Positions 1-4,803 of a stretch of 5,381 nucleotides of DNA are shown here, piece by piece. Origin of the DNA: Planctomycetota bacterium (GTDB lineage: Bacteria > Planctomycetota > UBA1135 > GCA-002686595); assembly GCA_016764635.1 (NCBI GenBank), contig JAESRM010000073.1, forward strand, positions 530 to 5,910, written 5' to 3'. The position numbers were made by a program, and so were the translations under genes. Every line of letters begins with the position of its first letter. Position 1 is the stretch's first letter. The notes beneath the pieces were generated by a model, which did no database searches, was not told the origin of the DNA, and saw only the letters and a program-made list of their open reading frames with translations.

Positions 1-47
1 TCGTGGAATAGGCCGGGAGGCACGGGGGTGGTTTCCATGGGGCGCAT
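1..47 (-). CDS. Possible N-terminus of a divergent gene (partial)
   Basis: On the minus strand an ATG at 47-45 opens a frame that stays open to the left edge. It reads MRPMETTPVPPGLFH, with a second in-frame ATG at 38-36. Only 15 codons are visible, so neither family nor function can be named. No convincing Shine-Dalgarno precedes either ATG. A divergent gene here would make 48-172 a shared promoter region, but the call rests on an open frame and a head-to-head layout alone and could easily be chance. Confidence 0.2.
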   Translation of the reverse strand, partial: MRPMETTPVPPGLFH

Positions 48-172
48 GGTACCCGCAAGTTCGACCTATTTTGGGGAAGATCTGTAGAGCCGAGATCCTG
101 GCGGGCGGTAAGCCCGTACACTCCTGCACGATCCTTCGAGGGGTACAATCCAGCGAAGAGCGATCCTGCGCC

Positions 173-1852
173 ATGAACCACCTCTCTCCCTTTCCCGCAC
201 CGGCGAACCCTGATACGGGCATGACCCTAAGGGTTCTTGGGGTCCAGCTCGACCTGGATGCGAGTGATCAGGAATTGAGGCTGCGCGCCATTCAGCAGGC
301 GGGCGTTCAGGAGCAGGATGTATTGGCCTTGCATTGGGCGCGCCGATCCTTGGATGCGCGCCGCACCCGGGGCATTCTGCGTTTCGTATGCCACGTGGAC
401 TTGGTCATGCGTTCCAGTCGCCTCACCAGCTCGCTCAAGAAAGCCATGCGGTCCGGCAAGGTACGCGAAGCGCCCGCACGCGACACACTGACCCTACCGC
501 CCGGTCCGGGATTGAAAAACAAGTCCTCCGTGGTGGTCGTGGGCAGTGGGCCTGGTGGTTTTTTCGCGGCCTTGACCCTGGCCCTCAACGGCGCCCAGGT
601 GACGATGGTCGAGCGCGGTTCGGCCTTGGAGGGCCGGCACAAAAAGTTGGTTCCGTTCCACCGTGGGGGATCCTTAGATCCTGACACCAATCTGCTCTTC
701 GGCGAAGGCGGTGCGGGCACCTACTCCGACGGCAAACTGTACACGCGCGTTCAGGACTCATTGGAGCTGGCCATTTTGGAGGAGTTGGTTGCGGCCGGTG
801 CTCCCGAGTCCATTCTGTTCGACGCCAGGGCGCACATCGGAACCGACCGCTTGCACCGTGTGCTGCCCGCACTACGGGCACGCTTGATCGAGGCCGGCGG
901 AAGCATCCAATGGGAGACGCGTTTCGAGGGACTGGTCATCCGGGGCGGACAAGCGGGAGGCCGCGAGCGTCGGATCGCGGCGGTGCGCACCAGCCGGGGC
1001 GAGATTCAATGCGATGCATTGGTCTTGGCGATTGGGCACAGCGCGCGGGATACCTTTGAAGTCCTGCACGGGCAAGGTGTGGTCTTTGAGCCCAAACCGT
1101 TCCAGTTTGGGGTTCGCGTCGAGCATCCCCAGGAACTCATCACGCGCGGGCGATTTGGAGATTTGCTGCATGCGGAGACGCTTGGCCCCGCCTCTTACAA
1201 CTTGGCCCTCAAGGGCAATGAAAGCGTGCTGGGTTCGCACAGCTTCTGCATGTGCCCTGGAGGAAAAATCGTCGCCAGTATCTCCGAGCCTGGCATGCTC
1301 TGCACCAATGGCATGAGCAACGCCAAGCACTCCTCGCCGTTTGCCAACTCCGCAGTGGTGGCCACGGTGAGTCCGGATGCTTACGCGACCTACGGGCAAG
1401 GCCCCCTGGCCGGGTTGGCCTTCCAGCGTCACTTCGAACGCCTTTTCTTCGAAGCGGGTGGGGGCGACTACACTGCACCAGCACAACGCATTCCCGATTT
1501 CTTGGAAGGGCGCGCCAGCCGCGGAGACCTGCATAGCAGCTACACCTTCGGTACGAAACCTGGGCGCATCGATCAACTTCTGCCCCCGGATGTTCGCCAG
1601 GCTTTGGCACGCGGCTTGACCCGCTTCGACCGGCAAATCGAAGGCTTCGCAGGCGAACAGGGTCTGATGGTTGGCCTGGAAAGCCGGAGTTCCAGCCCGG
1701 TACGCATGCCCCGGAATCGGGACACGTACACAGCCCTCGGTTTCTCCAATCTTTTCCCCATTGGGGAGGGCGCGGGTTACGCCGGGGGTATTATGAGCGC
1801 AGCCATCGATGGGGCACGTGCCGCGCATGTCCTGCTTAGAACCCGAAACTAG
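173..1852 (+). CDS. FAD-dependent dehydrogenase, COG2509 type (NAD(P)/FAD-dependent oxidoreductase)
   Basis: Predicted cytosolic flavoprotein of 559 aa from the ATG at 173, close to the usual size of this uncharacterised dehydrogenase family. Residues about 17-90 form the family's N-terminal alpha/beta domain, including the RRSLDAR stretch. A Rossmann FAD motif follows at 120-129 (VVVVGSGPGG), with the acidic E147 that ends the second strand and would contact the FAD ribose. Other family blocks are GEGGAGTYSDGKLYTR (177-192), PFQFGVRVEHP (309-319), CPGGKIVAS (361-369), SRSSSPVR near 504-511 and the C-terminal PIGEGAGYAGGI (529-540), which closes the FAD site. Substrate and electron partner are unknown for the family. 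The start is uncertain: ATG 173 has a weak purine stretch (GAAGAG, 155-160), whereas ATG 221 has no Shine-Dalgarno but begins exactly where family homology usually starts. A TTG at 71 is also in frame but less likely. panB follows 21 nt downstream, so the two may be co-transcribed. Confidence 0.9.
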   Translation: MNHLSPFPAPANPDTGMTLRVLGVQLDLDASDQELRLRAIQQAGVQEQDVLALHWARRSLDARRTRGILRFVCHVDLVMRSSRLTSSLKKAMRSGKVREAPARDTLTLPPGPGLKNKSSVVVVGSGPGGFFAALTLALNGAQVTMVERGSALEGRHKKLVPFHRGGSLDPDTNLLFGEGGAGTYSDGKLYTRVQDSLELAILEELVAAGAPESILFDARAHIGTDRLHRVLPALRARLIEAGGSIQWETRFEGLVIRGGQAGGRERRIAAVRTSRGEIQCDALVLAIGHSARDTFEVLHGQGVVFEPKPFQFGVRVEHPQELITRGRFGDLLHAETLGPASYNLALKGNESVLGSHSFCMCPGGKIVASISEPGMLCTNGMSNAKHSSPFANSAVVATVSPDAYATYGQGPLAGLAFQRHFERLFFEAGGGDYTAPAQRIPDFLEGRASRGDLHSSYTFGTKPGRIDQLLPPDVRQALARGLTRFDRQIEGFAGEQGLMVGLESRSSSPVRMPRNRDTYTALGFSNLFPIGEGAGYAGGIMSAAIDGARAAHVLLRTRN

Positions 1853-1873
1853 ACCGGTGATCCGGTAGCTCCC

Positions 1874-2698
1874 ATGAGTACACAACCCGACTTGGATGAT
1901 CGCAAGGTCACGACCCACCGCCTGCTTGAGATGAAGCAGAGCGGAATGAAGATCGCGGCGCTGACCGCCTACGATGCCACCATGGCTGAGTTGCTTGACC
2001 ATGCGGGTGTGGATCTGCTCTTGGTCGGTGATTCCGTGGCGATGGTTGTGCAGGGGTTGGATACCACCGTCACTGTGACCCTGGAGACCATGCTCTACCA
2101 CGCCACGCTCGTGAGGCGTGGGGTCAAGCGCGCCCTGGTCGTGGGGGACTTGCCCTTCATGAGCTATCAGATCAACTCCGATGAGGCCTTGCGCAATGCG
2201 GGCCGCATGGTCAAGGAAGCGGGTGTCGAAGCGGTCAAGCTTGAGGGCGGGCATGTGGTTTGCGATACGGTGCGGCGTATCGTCGACGTGGGTATCCCTG
2301 TCATGGGGCACTTGGGCTTGACGCCCCAGTCCATCCACAAATTTGGAACCTACCAGGTGCGGGCCCGGGACCAGGAGGAGGCGGACACCCTACGCCGGGA
2401 CGCGGAGGCTCTGGAGAAGGCCGGCGCCTTTTCAATCGTGCTGGAGAAGGTTCCCGCGCAGCTTGCGGCCACCGTATCGAAGGAGCGTGACATCCCTATC
2501 ATCGGAATTGGGGCTGGGCCTGATTGCGACGGGCAGATACTGGTGTCCCACGACATGCTGGGTTTGTACACGCGCTTCAAGCCGCGCTTTGTACGGCGCT
2601 ACGCGAAGATTGCTGAGAACATGACCGGCGCTTTCGTGGACTACGTTTCGGATGTGCGCAAAGGTGGCTTCCCGAGCATGGACGAAAGCTACGAGTGA
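1874..2698 (+). CDS. panB: 3-methyl-2-oxobutanoate hydroxymethyltransferase (ketopantoate hydroxymethyltransferase)
   Basis: Catalyses transfer of a hydroxymethyl group from 5,10-methylene-tetrahydrofolate to 2-oxoisovalerate, giving ketopantoate, the first committed step of pantothenate and hence CoA synthesis. At 274 aa it is full length for this cytosolic TIM-barrel enzyme. By alignment to E. coli PanB from memory, the metal ligands are D53 (in VGDS, 51-54), D92 (in GDLPF) and E124, with K122 and H146 at the substrate site. The catalytic base is E191 (VLEKVP). The conserved [17 protein letters not shown] lies at 211-227 and the FKPRFVRRY block at 235-243. All key residues are present, so the enzyme should be active. 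The ATG has no strong Shine-Dalgarno; the gap to the preceding gene holds a small perfect hairpin (ACCGG/CCGGT, 1853-1866). No panC or panD is in view. No U-tract terminator follows the stop, so read-through toward the next cluster is possible. Confidence 0.97.
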   Translation: MSTQPDLDDRKVTTHRLLEMKQSGMKIAALTAYDATMAELLDHAGVDLLLVGDSVAMVVQGLDTTVTVTLETMLYHATLVRRGVKRALVVGDLPFMSYQINSDEALRNAGRMVKEAGVEAVKLEGGHVVCDTVRRIVDVGIPVMGHLGLTPQSIHKFGTYQVRARDQEEADTLRRDAEALEKAGAFSIVLEKVPAQLAATVSKERDIPIIGIGAGPDCDGQILVSHDMLGLYTRFKPRFVRRYAKIAENMTGAFVDYVSDVRKGGFPSMDESYE

Positions 2699-2824
2699 TC
2701 CAAGCTGGGATCGAATGGAGCTTGCGCGCATTGCCGCGCTGTGAGGGGGTCGAGGAGGAAAGTATTTCCGTGCCCCCGCTTGGGAACGATTCCCGGAATT
2801 TGAATTGGGCTCAATCGGGTTGAG
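2697..2824 (+). other. Run of short hairpins in the panB-cheY gap
   Basis: Five short perfect inverted repeats follow one another from the panB stop codon: GATCC/GGATC (2697-2712), GCGCG/CGCGC (2724-2739), GGAAA/TTTCC (2757-2769), GGGAA/TTCCC (2782-2794) and CTCAA/TTGAG (2810-2824). Each stem is 5 bp, which alone is weak and expected by chance in GC-rich DNA. The density, together with the larger structure just downstream, suggests a structured 5' leader. None carries a T-run, so none is a standard intrinsic terminator for panB. I see no convincing sigma70, sigma28 or sigma54 promoter in this gap. Confidence 0.35.
2770..2823 (+). CDS. Possible 17-codon leader ORF upstream of cheY
   Basis: A GTG at 2770 opens a 17-codon frame (MPPLGNDSRNLNWAQSG) ending at TGA 2821-2823. 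It is preceded by GAGGAGG (2752-2758), the best Shine-Dalgarno match in this gap, though the 11-nt spacing is slightly long. The peptide shows no run of one amino acid, membrane segment or recognisable family. Its stop lies 5 nt before the composite inverted repeat that leads into cheY, which would suit a regulatory leader peptide. Equally, the purine tract may be accidental and the ORF untranslated. Confidence 0.25.
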   Translation: MPPLGNDSRNLNWAQSG

Positions 2825-2828
2825 GGGT

Positions 2829-2891
2829 GGGGACGAAAGGGACACCAGCGACATCGGTTTTGAACCGATTCCCTTTCTCCTCCTGATCCCC
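2829..2891 (+). promoter_or_regulatory. Composite hairpin in the cheY leader
   Basis: Three nested perfect inverted repeats form one predicted stem. The outer pair is GGGGA (2829-2833) with TCCCC (2887-2891). The middle pair is GAAAGGGA (2835-2842) with TCCCTTTC (2870-2877). The inner pair is ATCGGTT (2853-2859) with AACCGAT (2863-2869), closed by a TTG loop. A 10-nt bulge (2843-2852) lies on the 5' side and a 9-nt loop, TCCTCCTGA, on the 3' side: 20 bp in all. The structure ends 7 nt before the cheY ATG, which has no Shine-Dalgarno, so it is well placed to control translation initiation. The inner 17-bp palindrome could instead be a protein-binding operator. The complementarity is certain; the function is inferred. 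Confidence 0.5.
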
Positions 2892-2898
2892 AACTACA

Positions 2899-3273
2899 AT
2901 GACCAAACTAATGATCGTGGACGACTCGTCGACCATGCGAAAAATAATCATGCGCGTTCTGCGCCAAGCCGAAATTTCCGTGGACGCAATCCTCGAAGCC
3001 GGCAATGGCCTTGAAGCACTGGAAGTGCTTGCAGCAAACGATGACATTGGCATCATTCTTTCGGACGTCAACATGCCCGAAATGGACGGCCTTGAACTTG
3101 TCCGGAAAATTCGCGAGACCAAAACCTCCGAGGAGCTTCCCATCATCATGGTGACCACCGAAGGTGGCGAAGCCATGCGCGAACAAGCTATCAGTGAGGG
3201 TGCCAACGGTTACGTTTGCAAGCCCTTCACCCCTGACACCGTGAGTGCAGCCCTGCAACCGTTTATCAAATGA
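2899..3273 (+). CDS. cheY: CheY-type single-domain response regulator
   Basis: A 124-aa stand-alone receiver domain with no output domain, normal CheY length. The acidic pocket is D8 and D9 (IVDDSSTMRK), the phospho-accepting aspartate is D56 (LSDVNMPEMDG), and the switch residues are T86 and Y105, with K108 in the CKPF motif. All are intact, so it should accept phosphate from a histidine kinase and change conformation. In chemotaxis such a protein binds the flagellar switch; single-domain receivers also serve other outputs or act as phosphate sinks. The start is firm: an in-frame TGA sits at 2884-2886 and the protein begins at the first receiver strand. No Shine-Dalgarno precedes the ATG; the upstream bases are pyrimidine-rich (TTTCTCCTCCTGATCCCC) and belong to the leader hairpin. 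The stop overlaps the next gene's ATG (ATGA, 3270-3273), indicating translational coupling with a CheX-like phosphatase that is its probable partner. Confidence 0.93.
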   Translation: MTKLMIVDDSSTMRKIIMRVLRQAEISVDAILEAGNGLEALEVLAANDDIGIILSDVNMPEMDGLELVRKIRETKTSEELPIIMVTTEGGEAMREQAISEGANGYVCKPFTPDTVSAALQPFIK

Positions 3274-3803
3274 GCTCTGAAGACCAAGTCGATTCAAGCC
3301 CTGCCAAGGGACTGAATTTGACCGACGAGGAGCTTCTAACTATCCTCCGTGAAGGCGCGGAGGAAGTGTTCATGATGCTGGGCGCCGTAGGTGAGCTCGT
3401 CGAGGACGAAGAAACCGACGCCGACAGCGAACTCACTCCGGCCGCTGCCATGGCGGACATCGCCTATGAGGTGATGGTCGAATTCACTGGTCCCTTGGGT
3501 GGTGTCGTCGTCATGCGTTGTCAGGAGTCCTGCGCCAATAACATCACGCGCGGCATGCTCATGATGGAAGAAAGCGAGCCCGTTGGGCAAGCCGACATCC
3601 ATGACGCATTGGGTGAGTGCACCAACATGCTTGGAGGATTCTTCAAGCGAAAAGCGCTCGATCCGCAAGGTACCTTCCGTCTTGGCATCCCCAAGATCGC
3701 AGAGTACGTGGCCTCGGATACCGCATCGGTCCAAGGCAGCTTGATCTATGAATTGAGCGACAGTCGGGCTTCGGTCGAGGTCTGGTTGGATAAGCAAAGC
3801 TAG
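3270..3803 (+). CDS. CheX-like CheY-P phosphatase, first copy
   Basis: A 177-aa protein of the CheC/CheX/FliY phosphatase class, with one ExxN active-site signature at E116-N119 in DALGECTNMLGGFFKR (112-127). In characterised CheX and CheC these Glu and Asn side chains position water to hydrolyse the receiver's aspartyl phosphate. CheX has one such motif and CheC two, so the single motif favours CheX. Residues about 1-62 hold an acidic, probably flexible segment (VEDEETDADSE, 44-54), after which MADIAYEVMVEFTGPLGG starts the alpha/beta core. There is no signal peptide or membrane helix, so it should be cytosolic. Its ATG overlaps the cheY TGA by 4 nt and has no separate Shine-Dalgarno, so synthesis is probably coupled to CheY and the adjacent receiver is the likely substrate. 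CheC-like binding to another protein or a non-catalytic role remain possible. Confidence 0.82.
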   Translation: MSSEDQVDSSPAKGLNLTDEELLTILREGAEEVFMMLGAVGELVEDEETDADSELTPAAAMADIAYEVMVEFTGPLGGVVVMRCQESCANNITRGMLMMEESEPVGQADIHDALGECTNMLGGFFKRKALDPQGTFRLGIPKIAEYVASDTASVQGSLIYELSDSRASVEVWLDKQS

Positions 3804-3805
3804 AT

Positions 3806-3854
3806 ATGTCGCGATGGAGGAAGCGGGACTTCCCGCTTCCTTTCATCGAGACAT
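3806..3854 (+). repeat. Strong intercistronic hairpin between the two CheX-like genes
   Basis: An almost continuous inverted repeat fills most of the 68-nt gap. ATGTC (3806-3810) pairs with GACAT (3850-3854). CGATG (3812-3816) pairs with CATCG (3844-3848). AGGAAGCGGGA (3818-3828) pairs with TCCCGCTTCCT (3831-3841) around a tiny loop. Only one mismatch (3811/3849) and a 1x2 internal loop (3817 against 3842-3843) interrupt some 20 bp. Only three T follow the inner stem before the 3' arm continues, so this is at best a partial terminator. An mRNA-stabilising or processing hairpin that sets the ratio of the flanking genes is an equal option. It ends 3 nt before the next gene's Shine-Dalgarno. Confidence 0.7.
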
Positions 3855-3857
3855 CCT

Positions 3858-3863
3858 GAGGAG
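3858..3863 (+). promoter_or_regulatory. Ribosome binding site of the second CheX-like gene
   Basis: GAGGAG lies 8 nt before the ATG at 3872 and fixes that start over other candidates. It is the only textbook Shine-Dalgarno in front of any of the three signalling genes, so the last gene can initiate independently of its neighbours. An ATG-TAA pair at 3865-3870, only 1 nt from the GAGGAG, is too close to serve as a start. Confidence 0.75.
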
Positions 3864-3871
3864 TATGTAAA

Positions 3872-4456
3872 ATGTCCCCCGAAGCTACTGAAAGAGAATC
3901 ACAGTGCGTTGAAGAGGTTTTTCAACGCGTTTGCGGAGACCTGTCCATGATCGCTGACCGCGAAATGGAAGTCTCAGGTGTGGAGACGGAGGTCATGGAC
4001 CACCGGCCCGCAGGCAAATCCAAAATCCACATTTCGTTCCGCCTAGGTTTCATGCAGGGGGAAGACCTACTGCATGGCTGTATGCTTTTGCCGTTGGCTG
4101 AAGCCATCACCCTGGCGTGTAGCTTGATGATGATCCCTGAGAATGTCATCGCTCAAACGCGCAAGCAGAACACCATGGACGCGACCACGAAAGACGCCAT
4201 GTTGGAAGTGGGCAACTTCATCTGTGGCGCCACCGACGCGGCCTTCCGGGCCTTAGGCGCGGACATCAAAGTGGTTTTTGAAGGCTGCCAAGGCGTTCGT
4301 CCGGATGTCCGGCCGGCCATGATCTACGCAGAAGGTGTGGACTTGATCGTTGGGTATGCAGATATCGCCCAGGGCGGATTTGGAAACGCCATGCACGTTC
4401 TGATGATGCCTAAGTTGAAAGCGACCGAGATGCCCGAAGAAGAAGAAGAAGAGTAA
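3872..4456 (+). CDS. CheX/CheC-like phosphatase, second divergent copy
   Basis: A 194-aa cytosolic protein with one ExxN signature, E112-N115 in DAMLEVGNFICGATDAAFRAL (108-128), the layout of the CheC/CheX/FliY helix that docks on phosphorylated CheY. The first alpha/beta half covers about 12-100 (FRLGFMQGEDLLHGCMLLP at 56-74), and the second half after the motif ends in strands near 157-180. It resembles the preceding CheX-like protein in signature and size but little elsewhere, so it is an old paralogue or a separate family branch, not a recent duplicate. It has six cysteines (12, 21, 70, 83, 118, 139) without an obvious metal motif. The tail is six glutamates (189-194), encoded by five GAA and one GAG, followed by tandem stops TAA-TAG. 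Its role is probably hydrolysis or binding of CheY-P; a CheC-like adaptor role is an alternative. It is separated from the first copy by the strong hairpin and has its own ribosome binding site. Confidence 0.72.
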   Translation: MSPEATERESQCVEEVFQRVCGDLSMIADREMEVSGVETEVMDHRPAGKSKIHISFRLGFMQGEDLLHGCMLLPLAEAITLACSLMMIPENVIAQTRKQNTMDATTKDAMLEVGNFICGATDAAFRALGADIKVVFEGCQGVRPDVRPAMIYAEGVDLIVGYADIAQGGFGNAMHVLMMPKLKATEMPEEEEEE

Positions 4457-4803
4457 TAGGCTGCACTGCAAGCGCATAAAAAAAGGGGCTCCTCAGAGGA
4501 ATCGGTGGGTAGTTTCGGCCTGAAAGCCAAGGATGGTCGCCCGCGACGGACAAGGCCGTGGACAGCTAACGCGGCGTGGAAAACTCCCTGGCTCTTGAAG
4601 GCCGGACTTTCCCACCCCGCTACCTGACCACAGCCTTGTCCGTCGCTCGTGCTGCGACCGGCTGCCTGGTGGACCTTTTTGAAGCAGCAACGGGGTCGAT
4701 CTTTCGACACGAAAAAACTATCCCAACAAACGGAGTACATCCCGATGTCAAACGGTAAAAATAAGAGTGTTCAAGAAACCAACTCTCACCGTCCAAAATC
4801 AGG
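4457..4803 (+). other. Gene-free stretch between the chemotaxis cluster and the transposase
   Basis: About 350 nt with no convincing coding frame. From left to right it holds the second stop codon TAG, an A7 tract with G4 (4478-4488), a short CCTCAGAGG element (4491-4499), the long imperfect hairpin (4535-4659), a T5 tract (4676-4680) and an AT-richer stretch (about 4709-4803) before the transposase. A Shine-Dalgarno (GGAG, 4732-4735) stands 9 nt before an ATG at 4745 in a different frame from the transposase. Part of this stretch is probably the left end of the insertion sequence; the exact border is not visible. Confidence 0.6.
4535..4659 (+). repeat. Long imperfect hairpin upstream of the transposase
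   Basis: The core is GCGACGGACAAGGCCGTGG (4543-4561) against CCACAGCCTTGTCCGTCGC (4628-4646), with 18 of 19 positions paired. Flanking pairs are GGTCGC (4535-4540) with GCGACC (4654-4659). Inside, CAG, TA, GCGG, GTGG, AAA and TCC on the left arm (4563-4587) pair in order with their complements on the right arm (4604-4626). That gives roughly 43 bp over a 125-nt span with a loop near 4588-4603. Candidate identities are a MITE-like palindrome, an internal structure at the IS left end that hides the transposase start from external transcripts, or a structured RNA. No T-run follows directly, so it is not a standard terminator. It lacks the RYYYAAC/GTTRRRY ends of an integron attC site. Confidence 0.65.

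Noticed and set aside
144..149. TACAAT as a -10 box for the dehydrogenase gene
   Set aside because: One mismatch to TATAAT, but no acceptable -35 hexamer 15-19 nt upstream and no TG extension; chance match likely.
872..2338. 488-codon open frame on the minus strand spanning most of the dehydrogenase gene and part of panB
   Set aside because: It runs antisense across two well-recognised genes and their junction, matches no family I know, and long antisense frames are expected opposite GC-rich codons.
2715..2735. Sigma54-like TGGAGC...TTGC before cheY
   Set aside because: The distance between the GG and GC elements does not fit the required -24/-12 spacing.
3865..3870. ATG-TAA start-stop between the Shine-Dalgarno and the second CheX-like start
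   Set aside because: Only 1 nt from GAGGAG, too close for initiation; ATG 3872 has correct spacing.
4485..4505. Minus-strand intrinsic terminator (TCCTCTGAGGA then GCCCC and T7)
   Set aside because: The stem is only 4-5 bp with almost no loop, and five bases separate it from the T-tract; there is also no minus-strand gene to end here.
4535..4659. Integron attC site
   Set aside because: Size and palindromic form fit, but the conserved RYYYAAC and GTTRRRY ends are missing and no integrase or cassette lies nearby.
4324..4740. 138-codon minus-strand frame over the 3' end of the second CheX-like gene and the gene-free stretch
   Set aside because: It overlaps a recognised gene and the long palindrome, has a low-complexity serine run opposite the GAA repeat, and no recognisable domain.
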